A stretch of DNA of 64,000 nt. Source: Gossypium raimondii. Its lineage: Eukaryota > Streptophyta > Magnoliopsida > Malvales > Malvaceae. The stretch is taken from NCBI RefSeq assembly GCF_025698545.1, contig NC_068576.1, positions 54,036,390-54,100,389 of the forward strand. The letters run 5' to 3'. Positions 1 through 11,376 of the stretch are shown here, one piece after another (within the stretch, counting starts at the first letter, position 1; each line of letters starts with the position of its first letter). The notes beneath the pieces are model-generated. The model saw only the letters and a list, made by a program, of their open reading frames with translations, did no database searches and was not told the DNA's origin. Both the position numbers and the translations under genes were made by a program.

Positions 1-62
1 TCCACTTAAAAAGAGATTATTTGACAAGTAAAAACAATGAGGAAGAAATAAATGTTCAATAC

Positions 63-936
63 CTTGATCAGGTGGTGGAGGAGTCTGGCTATGACTAGAG
101 TGGTAGGTGACAAGCATCAATTTCTAGCCAAAAAGAGATTGTTAGACTATAAAAGAGAAGTGCAATCAATTCTTAATTTCTTATGAAAATAAGGAGCTCA
201 ATATGAAATTTGTTCAACAGTATAGCATTTCACATGTTGCAACAGATCAAAAGGATTGAATGGCAAGTGAAATTTGTTCTATACCATTTCGACCTTTCAA
301 GTACTTTGAGCTTAATCGGAACGCTATAACTGATAGGCAATGAACCAATGTAAACTATATAGCCACAGAAAAATAAGCTCTCAACAATCGTGTTAGCTAA
401 AACATAGTACTTTGTGAATAAGAACCAGTACTACGAACTAAAAATACCGAGTATACAACTAGAAAGCATTTCTCTTAATCATTTTAGCAAACAGGTAATA
501 ACAAGTATTAGCATTATTTAGATGCGTCGTTATCATCACCATATTATACTCTATTGAATCAGATTGGATCAACATCCTAAAAATAAGTGTATCTTGCAAT
601 GCAAGAGACAAAATCAGTAAGCTGATATATTCATTTGTAACCACAAACAACTTTATCCAAATTAAGGTCCAAATTCAATAATTTGATAATGATTAAAACG
701 AAATCAACTAATCGTAACCCAGAAACCTAAGCATAAGAATGTAATAATATTGCAGCAAAGGAACATCTGAAAGAAACAACTTATTCAGTTCAAACACGAA
801 GATAAATATCGATACGTTTACGTAATTTGGAAAAATGGGGGCAGCTACTTACACAAGGATTAGAAGGATCTGAGGGACGAAGTTGATTGAAGTTGAAAGG
901 GTCAAACGACGGCAAGACACCGAGCAAAGACCCCAT
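63..936 (-). CDS. DDA1: DDA1-like protein (DET1/DDB1-associated), 5' part, runs off window
   Basis: Two coding exons are visible on the minus strand: 936..853 (28 codons from the first in-frame ATG) and 123..63 (61 bp, ending in phase 1 at a GT donor). The intron 852..124 is GT-AG. Exon 1 reads [16 protein letters not shown] then RPSDPSNP, which I recognise as the N-terminus of plant DDA1. Exon 2 ends in a PPPPDQ motif matching the DDA1 PPPDQ block, and the 25 residues from PSNP to PDQ align without gaps to my memory of the Arabidopsis protein. In Arabidopsis, DDA1 belongs to the COP10-DET1-DDB1 module of CUL4 ubiquitin ligases and helps target ABA receptors for degradation. The remaining exons lie left of the window. 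Exon 2 departs from the usually well conserved SKM..TYRPTH stretch, so this may be a diverged paralogue or an early pseudogene, although the frame and splice sites are intact. Confidence 0.72.
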
Positions 937-1076
937 TGCTGGTTTCTGGTCAACAACCAAAGAATCAATGGAGACTAATAGAGAGATTGGAACAAGAGAC
1001 AAAATTGATAGAGAAACCACGAAAGTGGATGAGCTGGTTCTAGAAACAGCCTTGTGTTTTGTGTTAGTGCTGGATG

Positions 1077-1088
1077 TATATATAATAT
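1077..1088 (-). promoter_or_regulatory. Probable TATA box of the DDA1-like gene
   Basis: Read on the minus strand this is CTATATTATATATAC, about 140 bp upstream of the ATG at 936. No other TA-rich core motif lies between it and the start codon. Placement is by position and sequence only. Confidence 0.4.
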
Positions 1089-1561
1089 AGGAATAGCTTA
1101 ACCATCCATTTTAGGCAGTGTCCAGTTTTACATGTCCCATCCCCATCCTGTAGCCAACACAAACTACGTATCGGCTAACAGTAAATATATATTATTAATT
1201 AAAAATGTCAAATAAAATATTTAATATTCCAATTCTAAATTATTGAGATTCAAATTACCAAAAATATAATCTTAATTACACTTGGTAGGTTCGTAATTAC
1301 ATGTTCTAAAGCAAAGGCCAAATTACCATATATGAACATGTAGGCAACAGATATTATAGAGTAGAAGGTTACAATAAGGTATTTAGGAATGTCTTGAGAA
1401 TATTTTAAGTGGTGTATATAAATTTTTATTTATAATGAAAACTATATCAATAAACCAAATGAAATTATTTTTGTAAATAATATTGTTGAGAGGATGAAAC
1501 CCCACTAAAAGGAGTTAAACTATGATAATGGTAGCAAATGCATAGGTATGACAATCTCTCA

Positions 1562-1926
1562 GTAAAAATGTTATGAAAGCTTTTATATCAGAATTTGGAT
1601 TCCACTTAAAAATAGGTAAATTGGTCCCTATACATTAAATCAAAGAGCAAATTAATCTTTATGTTAAAAATTTTATCCATTTTTATTATTAAAAATTAGT
1701 CCCTATAAGTCAGAATGAGGTACACCTGACATGCCACGTGTAACTTTTTGGTTATTCTGTTATCAGGGCTAGTTTTTAATAATAGAAATACATGAAATTT
1801 TTACTAGAAAGGACTAATTTGCTATTCAATCTAACATATAAGAACTAATTTACCCATTTTTTTAATAAAAGATACAAAATGCAATTTAACTTCTAATACA
1901 AGAACCTTGATCATATGTTTACCAGT
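1562..1926. repeat. Foldback repeat, 'ttagtccct' type, copy 1
   Basis: The left half (about 1562-1700) and the right half (about 1790-1926) are inverted, imperfect copies of each other, for example AAATTGGTCCCTATAC against ATATAAGAACTAATTTACC. The middle carries a CCACGTGTAA motif at about 1734. The same arrangement recurs at 9671-10040, so this is a dispersed non-autonomous element. It has no coding capacity. Confidence 0.6.
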
Positions 1927-2019
1927 CTCCCCAATCCACACAACAACCACTACTAAACAAACGATGTTGTTTCTCTGAACCCCATGTTGGTTTGGTAAAT
2001 CGTTGAGATGCGAATGACA

Positions 2020-2775
2020 AAGTGGGGCTTTTTTTATAAAAATATTATTTAATTACAAAAATGGGGGGAACAAATTAATTACAAAAATAGGACATTTGCT
2101 ACAGTGTTTCTCAGTGCCACCTGACACACCAGCAACACTATCCCATTTTTCAACCAATTATGCAACAATCATTAAGATTTTTTAAAAAAATAATTTTTTT
2201 GTGCCACCACTATGGCAGAAAGTACTGATATATATTTCTAAAAATATTCGTGAAAATATGGATATACATTATAGGAGAAAAAATAAAAAAATATTTTTTA
2301 TTAGTGTCAGGCGACACCACTTTATTTTACTTAAAATTTGTCAAAAATAAAAAGCTACCAAAGAAAATTTTAACAATAGAATGGAGGTTAAGCCATGGAG
2401 AAGAAAAAAATGGTGAAAGTTGAGCCTAACCTCCCTTCTATTGTATCCAGCTTTCTTTTTATTTTATGATAGTTTTTTTAAAATTAAAATGATGTTACCT
2501 GATATACTAGCAATATTAATAAAAAAATTTTATTTTTTCTTCCACCATATATATTCGTATTTTCATGGGTTTTTTTAAAAATACATACCATACCAAAAAA
2601 ATTTATTATTTTTTAAAACTTTAATGATTGCTGCATGATTGGGGTAAAGCATGTTGCTGGTGTATAAAGCGACATCGAGTAACACTATAACATACGTTCT
2701 ATTTTCGTAATTAATTTGGTCTTTATTTTGTAATTAATGGATTTTTTAATTTTTTTTTTTAAAAAACCACAGTGG
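2020..2775. repeat. About 750-bp foldback element with a second inner hairpin
   Basis: The left arm (about 2020-2310) is matched by an inverted right arm (about 2500-2775). ATTAATTACAAAAATAGGAC on the left pairs with GTTCTATTTTCGTAATTAAT on the right, and ACACCAGCAACA pairs with TGTTGCTGGTGT. The centre has its own inverted repeat, CAATAGAATGGAGGTTAAGC at about 2373 against CTAACCTCCCTTCTATTG at about 2427. The whole element could therefore fold into one long hairpin. It is probably a non-autonomous DNA transposon derivative; no target-site duplication was resolved. Confidence 0.65.
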
Positions 2776-3083
2776 AAACAGCATAAGCGGCGTAGTACCT
2801 TTTTTTGAAGTTACTGTCGTGAATCACCACGTGTCAAACTCATGATCGGAAGGGACCCACCTTCCATCCCCGACAGTCCTACACCTCCAATATTATTTTT
2901 AATTTAATCCCCACCGAACCCCAGAAAACATTGAAGCACCAGATATTTCCTCGCTTCCGCCTAGGTTTTCCTTCTCAGAACACTCTCTCTCTAACCTTCT
3001 TTTCTGCTTCTCGAGTCTCGACCTTCCGAAACACGACTCTGCATCGTCGGCGGCGTAGCAGAAAGGAAGAGAAAGAAGAAGCT

Positions 3084-5995
3084 ATGATGGCCGCACCTGA
3101 AGCTCCTCTCCGCTATGTTGGCATCCCTCGCCAATCTGCTGCTTTTCGCCTCATGAAGCAAATGGTACGTATCCTTATGAGCTATGTACGTTATTTTGTT
3201 AATTGTAAATTGTATTTATTCGTTGTTTGGATGGCCCGGTTAGGGATGGGAAGAAGGAGAAGGGCTTGGGAAAGATAAACAAGGGATCAAAAGTTACGTT
3301 AGAGTTAAAAACAAACAGGACACAATTGGTTCGTCTCTCTTTGCTTTTTTTTCTTTAATCTGTTCGCGTATTTGTTTGTTTTAAGTTAAATTCTGTTTGT
3401 GTAGAATGTAGATATTGAATTTACTTTTTGGAGAACTAGAATAGTATGAAATGATGAAAAAGAATATGAAATATATGGAGCAGGGGTTGGATTGGAAAAG
3501 CCGAATCCGTGGGCTTTCGATACAGCTCAGTTTGATAGTATTCTCAAGAGATTGAAAGTGGTGAGTAATTCGTGCTTACTTTTACTGTCTTTAATTTGGC
3601 TAATACAGTGCTCAATTTGATGTGAAGCTCATTTCTATTTACATTTCTTTGGTATTTTTTTTTATGCAGCAAGCAGCACAAATCAATGATGAAGGTACGA
3701 TTGATGCCAAAACAAAACTACATCTGATTTTATACCTGATAGAAGATTATTGATTTTGAACTACTTTAATTTAACTGGACAGCCGAAAAGAATGAAAACC
3801 AAGAATTAACCGAGACCAATGTGTCTAATGACAGTGAAGGGCAAGTTGTCAAGGCTACCCGACCACAGGGAAGGTTTGTGCACTTGTTTTGTCCTAGTTT
3901 GGTACTGTATTTTAGTGATATGAGATTATTTCCAATTATTTAGTTAATGATCGGTGATATTTGCTCTTGTTTTTTACTTTGTCATGTTCTTAGATATAAG
4001 AAAAGAGAGAGAGGGAAACTTGTGCAGGCATATTCTTCAGAGGATCTTGAAGGAATTCTGGTAAGTTCTAAAATTTCTTCATGTCTTAAATTGTTTAGGC
4101 CTTTAGGAATTAGGGTTTAGGCAATCATTAACGCATGTTTTCAGCATGTGATATATTGTTATGCTCTTCCTCGTGTTATTTTCGAGATACAAAATAATTC
4201 TATATTACATCAGATCAAACTGTAAGGGTCCTGTGTTTATTTTGAAATGTTTCATTTGTTACTGAGTATTCTAAATCTGTTAATAACATACCACTCGCTT
4301 TCAATATTTTCCTTGTGTAGAAATACATGAGAGCAAGGAAAAAGTAAATGTCAAATATTAGTGCCTTCTTGGCTGTGGTTGCCAGTGGAGTTGTCAGTAT
4401 AACTGTTTATCCTTGATTGATCAGTTCAGTGTTTCATATTAGCATGAGAGGGATAAGCCATGTTACCCACCTTAATTATTGAGTCCTTCTGAACAGATTC
4501 TTGCCTGTAATGGAGTTAGAGAGGCAGAACCTTCAGCACTGTCAAAACTTACAATTCAGTAATAAATAGTTCTCTTCTGGTTATGCTAAAAAATCTTACA
4601 GTTCCATATGCAAATTAAAATAGGAATTACAATGTAGTGTTTATGTTTTGTTTGAATTGTCATATCCATTTTTCCTGACAGATCTTTTTTTCCTTGTAGC
4701 TAGTAAACCTTTACTAGCATTTTGAAATTTTTTTTCAAAAACACTGCGTATTTACTTATGCATGCTTTGCAATAGGCCAAAAGGGTTGAGGAGTCATCAC
4801 CAGCAAGTCCTAATGTGGGTGGTGAAATGGAGTTGATAGAGGCAACCGAAAGTCAGGATTTTCCTACTGGAGGTAATAACTACAAGTAGATTGATGAAAC
4901 ACTTGATAGAATTTTGCTGTTTGCTATTGATCATTTCTGAGATAACTTGGTTCCTCGTGACAGGAGACACAGCTGAAAGCGTTCCTCCAGAATGGTGGGG
5001 CCATAAGTATGGATTTATTTCTGGAGGTTTTCTAGGAGAATCTACCCGGAAAAAATCAAACAAAACTGGAGAGTGTAAAATTTTGAACGGGAGAACTGTT
5101 TTTTTCGAAGATGACCAAGAGAATCTCTACAAACTTGTGCAAGTTTGTCTCTTTACCTTTCAAAATATTTTTGCATGAAAACTGTGCTACAGTTATTTGT
5201 ATGATGAAGGAGAACAATTATAGTTTTCCATTTAATTTAACCTTATTTAAATTGATGGTTCTGCAAGATTTTTCTCTATATGATTATGAGCATAGTAGCG
5301 TATGTTTTGGACTGTGAGATTAAAGGAGCTTATCAGCATGTTAGACAAATAATATATACACATTTTACTCCAAAATTTCAGGATAATGCCACAACTGGAA
5401 AGCAAGGTCTGGGTATTAAAGATCGACCAAAGAAAATAGCTGGAGTTCGCTTTCAGGGGAAAAAGACATCATTCAGTGACAGTGATGATGAGAATTCGGA
5501 TGATTTTGGTCCTCCAGTAAAACGGATGCAAGACAATGCCTTTGAAACCGAGAAAGCCGGTGAAACAAACTTGAAGTTGAAAAAGCTATGCAAACAGCTT
5601 CTTCGTAAGGTACTTGATCTAAATAACGAAAGCTCTTTAAAATCGCGATGCAATCACTAATTATTAGTTATCTGCCTACTTCAGGTACCTGGAGAGACAT
5701 TAAAACTAAAGCAGTTAAAAGTTCTCATCGATGAACAGTCGTCCTCTGTTTTTTGCAACCGTTCTTCAAAGAAAGAAGCTCTTGCCTACTTGAAACAAAA
5801 GGTCTGTGTTTGTTCTCTTCGTATTCGATACCTTTGGCTTATATTCCTTTATTTGCTAGAAGAAAATGTTTTCATTTCCTCACTGTTTTCTGGTTCTGAA
5901 TTTTAATATTTCTTTGCTTTGTGACACAGCTTGAAAGCAGTAGCACGTTCTCCGTAGAGGGAAAGCGAGTGAGTCTTACATCGAGAAGCAGCTAA
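3084..5995 (+). CDS. Nucleolar G-patch protein with LYAR-type C-terminal winged helix
   Basis: Eleven exons, all with GT-AG introns and matching phases: 3084-3164, 3244-3328, 3484-3560, 3670-3694, 3783-3873, 3994-4060, 4776-4872, 4964-5142, 5382-5609, 5685-5801, 5930-5995; 370 codons plus stop. The G-patch (residues about 17-65) is split by intron 1 and shows [16 protein letters not shown] followed by [13 protein letters not shown]. Human GPATCH4 and PINX1 have the same layout. The middle is charged and has an acidic [10 protein letters not shown] run. The last 70 or so residues (KLCKQLLRK...[10 protein letters not shown]) resemble the winged-helix tail of the nucleolar protein LYAR. G-patch proteins usually activate DEAH-box RNA helicases, so a role in pre-rRNA processing is likely but inferred. 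The start was chosen at the first of two adjacent ATGs; an upstream reading frame from about 2931 lacks protein-like features. Confidence 0.85.
4321..4347 (+). other. Possible alternative last exon of the G-patch gene
   Basis: In the 715-bp intron 6 (4061-4775), a pyrimidine-rich stretch and TGTGTAG are followed by nine codons, KYMRARKK and a stop, in the phase that exon 6 would use. Splicing here would give a protein cut off after about 144 residues, keeping the G-patch but losing the LYAR-like domain. No transcript evidence is available to me. Confidence 0.25.
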
Positions 5996-7697
5996 TAATA
6001 CTTCGGTGACAGTTCTGATAATCTTTTAGCGGCCTGTAGATTTTGAGACTAAATTAGAACATTTATATGCGTCCTCTATTCATTTTGTTTTTGTTATAGT
6101 AATTCAGTGTTGTTTACTTTTTGTATTTATGCGTCATTTGTATTGTTTGATCAGCATAATATTCATTAGCATTTAGAAATGATATATAAGAGTTGTTGGG
6201 GGTGAAAACAAAGCATAGATGTGGAGATGTTATGATGATATTGTAATCTGTGATTGGATTTCAATGATGAAAGTACCTTCTATACCATGATAATTTTTTC
6301 CCCCGTTTATAATGTTTAGTAATACCAGCCATGCTCAAAATCTGATCGAAGAAGTTTTTTTGATTGATATAATTGTTGAACGATTGACCTGAACCTGTAA
6401 ATAGGTTTTTTCTTTCTCAACATAAGCATCCGCTCGTGCGATCATTGTCTTTTTTAAAAAAATCCAAAATAAATATAAAATAATAAAAGCTTTCAAATTA
6501 AAAAAATAAAATAAACCTAAAATTCTAAATTAAAAACACGAAAATCAATTGTTATTTTCGTTCTAATATTAAATTTGATAGTCATCCATTCCTAATAATT
6601 CTATCAAAAAGAAGAAAAAATTTCCTCTATGAAAATCCCATTCTCTTTATTTTCAATTTGACTTGCTTTAGATATGATGCATGTATATGAATGGCTCTTA
6701 CCCTCTGCTTGAAGACTTGGAAAACCTAAAATTTTCGTTTAAAGATTGATTTTGAAGATGGACAACTGTTTAAAGATAAAAAAGAGATAAATATCAAAAC
6801 TATACATGCAACTGTATATATGAATTTTGATTTTGTGTAAATTTATATATGAAATTTTGATTTGATTCAATTCTTGTAAATTATTAACACAATTATTGAT
6901 ATAACATAATTTTATGTTTATATATTGCATACATAAATAATTATATTTATCTAATATAAAAAATTATATATATTTCTTTAAATGTGTATGATTAAATCAA
7001 AATTAAAATTTTAAGTATACATTTGAACCATAATTAGAGTTCTACGTGTATAATTGCATCAAATTAAAGTTCATATATAATTGTACATTAAATCAAAGTA
7101 CATGTATAATTTTAAAATTTATCCCTAAAGAGAAAATATATAATTGTACATTAAATCAAAGTACATGTATAATTTTAAAATTTATCCCTAAAAATTATTA
7201 TAAGTACCGACTTAAAAATTGTGTCAAATTCAAATATTAAATGAATATTTAAGCCTAAAGAGAAAATATTACTTTTTTCCACAAGGTAAATTTTTAGTGG
7301 TTATCTTCTCTTTAATATAATCAATGGTTCCACTAATTTGTTAATAACATATATATTAACTTGAAAAAAATTTTAAGTACTTGTAATTAAAGAATATTTA
7401 GGTACCAAAATAAGAAAAAAACATAATTTAGATATCAATTTGCGTGTTAATTTTTTCTAAATAGACTTGGTGTTGGTGTAATAGAGGTACTAATTTAAGA
7501 AAAACAGTACTTTAGGTACTATTTATGATAAAAAATTTAAGTACCAAAATAGAAAAATAATATAATTTAGGTACCAATTTATAGGTTAAACCTCTAAAAG
7601 ATTAGACAACATCCTTTTGTAGAATATTTCAATTAGTAATAATACTTAACTACAAATATGACTTATTTTTAGTAAATAAAAGAAAATCTTTCACTTA
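5996..7697. other. AT-rich spacer with a 63-bp tandem duplication
   Basis: The first few hundred bases are the 3' UTR and flank of the G-patch gene. At about 7077-7200 a 63-bp unit containing TTGTACATTAAATCAAAGTA is present twice in tandem (copies begin near 7081 and 7144). The rest is low-complexity AT-rich DNA with scattered TTTAGGTACCAAAATA motifs at 7390-7570. No gene is supported. Confidence 0.6.
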
Positions 7698-8307
7698 GGT
7701 CTGTTTGATTGCCAAGAAAATATTTTCCGTAAAATGATTTTTGGAAAATATTTTACTTTTCTGTAAAATGATTTCTTGGAAAATATTTTACGGTGTTTGA
7801 TTGAATCATGTAAAATATTTTCGCCGCTTGGCGATTTTTTGAAAATATTTTTCGGAAAAGTTTTTTACATATATTAATATATATTAATAATTTTTATATT
7901 TTAAATTATTTTTACATATATTGCAATGATTTATTTATAATAATACTCAATTATTAAGCTACAATATTAATCGTTATAAATTGAAAAAACTAATATCAAA
8001 TAAATTATTTGTAATTGTGTTAAAAAAAACAAGTATTAAATAATTAAAAAAACAAGTTACTGGAAAATCGATAAACAGAAGCAGTTTTCTACCGGAAATG
8101 AAGGAAGGAATGAATGAGGCGATAGAGAGGAGAGCAAGGAAAATGTCTTACGGAAATTGAAAGGGTAAGACATTTTCCCTAAAATGTAACCCATTTTCCC
8201 TTGTTTTGGAATTCATTTTCCAAATGGAAAATGTTTTCCGCCAATCAAACGCTGGAAAAGTTAAAAATGATTTTCCAGAAAATTAATTCCGTCAATCAAA
8301 CAGACCC
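7698..8307. mobile_element. Tourist-like (PIF/Harbinger) MITE
   Basis: The element starts GGTCTGTTTGATTG and ends CAATCAAACAGACCC, which are inverted copies. It is flanked by TTA at 7695-7697 and TTA at 8308-8310, the target-site duplication typical of PIF/Harbinger elements. Internal inverted motifs (GGAAAATATTTTAC on the left, TTTTCCAAATGGAAAA on the right) support a foldback structure. It is 610 bp long with no transposase, so it is non-autonomous. The GTCTGTTTG end motif is common to Tourist MITEs. Confidence 0.82.
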
Positions 8308-8580
8308 TTATTTTGAAAAGATTTTTTTTTTTGGAAGAGTCTTTTTTTTCTTTTATTTCAAATTTAAATTGATTGTAAGTGTATATTAAATAATTTTTTT
8401 TTCAAAGAATTAGCATTTTTTTTGATACACTTCGTTATTTAAGTCAATAAGAAAATAAAAGAAATCTCAAGAAAAATGGAGGACAACTCATAGATGAAAA
8501 TGTGTAGACCAGCTAAGATAATGGGAAATTAAAAAATATATATGGAATAGTGAAAAATACTTGCATATACCTCACTTGAG

Positions 8581-9240
8581 GAGTTGGATCATTTTCATTG
8601 TCCTGGATGGGACTTGGATAATTCATATTGATCTAGTTGAGTTTGGATCGGGTCGATTTAAAATTTTATATCTATCTTTAAAATTTAGATTCGACTTGAA
8701 AAATGGGTTTAAATCCTGCCCAAATTTAATTCAGATTAAAAATGTTAAACTCAAGTCCGACCCGACCTACTCGTATTAAATTCTTTTTTTAAGATTATTT
8801 TTTATACAAAAATAAATTTAAAAAATATAATACATCAAATACGCTAAAAATATTAAAATAATTGTTTCTCAAAAAATTGAAAATACATTAAAAACAAACT
8901 TTTTATACTTAAATAACACTAAGATAGTTACAATTTAGCAAGGAAATGCCTCTAAAATAGTAGCAAAATTAACCATAAAACAATAGTTATATAACAATAG
9001 CAATATAATAGCGACATGGAAGCAAAACAAAAACAAAATGGCAATAAAACTACGAATTAGCAACAAAACAGTTAGATTAAGGTCGAACTGAACCTGAACA
9101 AAAAAATCCTATCGAAGCCCGACCTATTTAGAAAACGAGTCTTATTTTTTGTCCAAACCCATTTTTCAAACCTATATTTTAACTCAAAGCCTCCTATTTT
9201 CTGAACTAACTTTCAATCCTAGACGGATGATCCAACCCAT
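8581..9240. repeat. Dispersed A-rich repeat, copy 1
   Basis: This stretch matches 24376-24957 in the same orientation. Shared parts include CTCGTATTAAATT, AAATAAATTTAAAAAATATA followed by GTACATCAAATAC-like sequence, AACTTAGCAAGGAAATGCCTC-like sequence and TAAAATAGTAG. Its ends are weakly inverted (GTTGGATCAT near 8584, ATGATCCAAC near 9228). A 130-codon open frame across its right end has no protein-like features. It is a non-autonomous dispersed repeat of unknown class. Confidence 0.6.
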
Positions 9241-9670
9241 AATCAGATTTAGTACAAACGGTTTAAGTGCTGATGAGAAGCTATTTTTAAGGTTTAGATA
9301 TTATTTGTTAATGTGTTGGGTTGTTATCTATAATCATGAGTACAATGAAAGCAGGATTAGAAGAAGGAGAATAATGTTAAATAGGCAGCGGGAAATGTTG
9401 AACAAGACTTGGAGAATCAATCATATCCTTTTGTATGGCCAAAGTTTTCGGTTATCGTGTGTGCTCAGTTTTGAGTTTTTGCCCAATTGCAAGAATTTTC
9501 CTCCTCCTTTCCGTGTGGGAAATATATTAGTCCACCAATGACCAAAACAACCCACTTTCCCCACTTCTTTATCAATATTTTTTTCTAACCTTTCTACATT
9601 TATGGATAACTAGGAAAATGGTGGAGGATCAACTTGTTACAAAAGTGAATCTCAAAAAAAAATTGTTCCA

Positions 9671-10040
9671 TAAAAGTGTTATGGAGATATTTACATTAAG
9701 AGTAGGATTGCATTTTATCATTTTTATTAAAAAATAGATAAACTAATATTTATACTTTATATCAAAGAGCAAATTGGTCCTTTACGTTAGAATTTTCGTT
9801 TAGTTTTATAGTTAATTACTGACGTGGTTGATGGAATAACTAAATAGTTACACGTGAGGTGTCACATGTACCTCATGTTAACAATCAATGACTAATTTTA
9901 GCAGTAAAAATGAATTTATTTTTTTTAGAGTAACTTGCTCTTTGATCTTTCATACAAGGACGAATTTATCCTCTCTTTTTTTTAGTAGAGGGGACAAAAT
10001 GCAATCTAACTCTTAATACAATGGCCTTCATGGTACTTTT
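9671..10040. repeat. Foldback repeat, 'ttagtccct' type, copy 2
   Basis: The left end (TAAAAGTGTTATGGAG...ATTAAGAG...ATTGCATTTTA) is the inverse of the right end (AAAATGCAATCTAACTCTTAAT...CATGGTACTTTTA). The element is about 370 bp with a central CACGTGAGG motif. It belongs to the same family as 1562-1926. No coding sequence. Confidence 0.65.
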
Positions 10041-11376
10041 ACCTCTGTTTTACGGTTTAAGTTTAGAGTTCATGGTCGCTTTTCCTAATAATATTGTTTC
10101 CAATATTCAAACCTATTTTCTCTCATTGGAAATGCAATATGTAGTACCATTATAATTTTATAATCTAACCATTAAAATTTATTTGAAAAATACTAATAAA
10201 TAAATAATAACACAAAATTTAAAAGAAATAGGGAAAAAACAGTAATTATGAAACTCATATTTCCCAGCCAGGTTTCTTCTCATAGAAATATCATAATAAA
10301 CACAGGTTATGCCTTGATCAGTTGATCGTATCTGTTTCTGGGTTGATAGCCAAAGACCCATAACCCCTCTGTGTATACATAAGCTTTTTGCAGGCTGATC
10401 AAATTGGAGTAATAACATTTAACAGACCTTGTAATATTCAGTTGGCAAGTTGCAGGAACGTAGACAGCAATTGATCATATAATAATAATATTCAGATCTG
10501 ATCATCAAACAGATCCTCCGTAAAGAAAGGAATGTTATGCCAATGGTTTCATTTGCATATGAGATTGGGGAACCAACCCTAAGAATGCCCCTATAGCCTA
10601 TATATGCAATTTGGCCGTATGGGGTCTATGATTTTACCCATACTTTATTGCTTGTTTCGAATCTCTCAGCCTGTTTTTATTTTTTAAAATTCTAAGTTTT
10701 CCATGTTTGCTTTGCTTTTGGAGAAATTTCTGGAAAAAGTTTTGCAGCTCCATTTCAAATAATAATATGCCTGCATGCCTAAAAATATAAATTTCCCATC
10801 ATAATTCATAAGTTCGTGAAGTTGCTGTAGAAGAAAATGAGTGGATGCATTTATATGATACATGCATAATCTCCAAATGATTCCTTGATTACTGCTTTGG
10901 CAGTTAGCAATATGTCGTACAATTATTATGAAATTATTTTAAATGCTAATTTTATAATTTGTATTTAGAACTCGTTATAATTCCATACAATAATGTCGTC
11001 TTCGTAGTCTATTACACCAAAATTTAGAAGGATGAAATTTTATTTAAAAGAAACAAAAGGGTGAGCTAAAATTTCCTTTCTCACCGACAACGTATTTCCA
11101 AAAGCTAAAAATAATCCTTTTGACTTTTCAAAACGTCAACTTGGTGGTTGAGCAGCAGCAAAAACCAGACTCACACAAATTGCTGCTTAATTTCAATTCA
11201 AGTAGCAAAATTAAATAAATCATTTCTCTTTTGTTTCCAGTTTATAAACAATGCCCTTACTTTTTAAAAATTTCCTCTCATACATCCATCTCCCTCATCT
11301 CACAATTCTCTGACACACATCTCAAAGTCAGCGCCACCCTTTCTTCTCTCTTATTATTATAATTAATCCATTTTTT
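10041..11376 (+). promoter_or_regulatory. Upstream region of the WRKY gene
   Basis: AT-rich DNA with no supported gene. A W-box core, TTGACT, lies at 11121-11126, about 250 bp upstream of the WRKY start; W-boxes are bound by WRKY proteins, so auto- or cross-regulation is possible. The pyrimidine-rich run CTCATACATCCATCTCCCTC at about 11277-11296 probably lies in the 5' UTR. Confidence 0.45.

Larger units (their letters stand above)
1091..3083. other. Divergent intergenic region between DDA1-like and G-patch genes
   Basis: This stretch separates two genes transcribed away from each other. It holds two hairpin-forming elements (1562-1926 and 2020-2775, listed separately). A G-box/ABRE core CACGTG at 2828-2833 lies about 250 bp upstream of the G-patch start codon and may act in its promoter. 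The pyrimidine-rich stretch at about 2975-3010 probably belongs to the 5' UTR of the G-patch gene. No coding sequence is supported. Confidence 0.6.

Noticed and set aside
459-650. 63-codon frame on the minus strand in DDA1 intron 1
   Set aside because: It lies within the intron between DDA1 exons and has no recognisable domain or supporting splice context.
2931-3278. Frame starting upstream of the G-patch ATG and reading into intron 1
   Set aside because: Basic low-complexity 5' UTR translation; the real exon ends at 3164 and the start at 3084 gives the family N-terminus.
9149-9541. 130-codon frame on the plus strand
   Set aside because: Covers the right end of a dispersed repeat and adjoining spacer, does not begin with an ATG that makes sense, and resembles no protein family.
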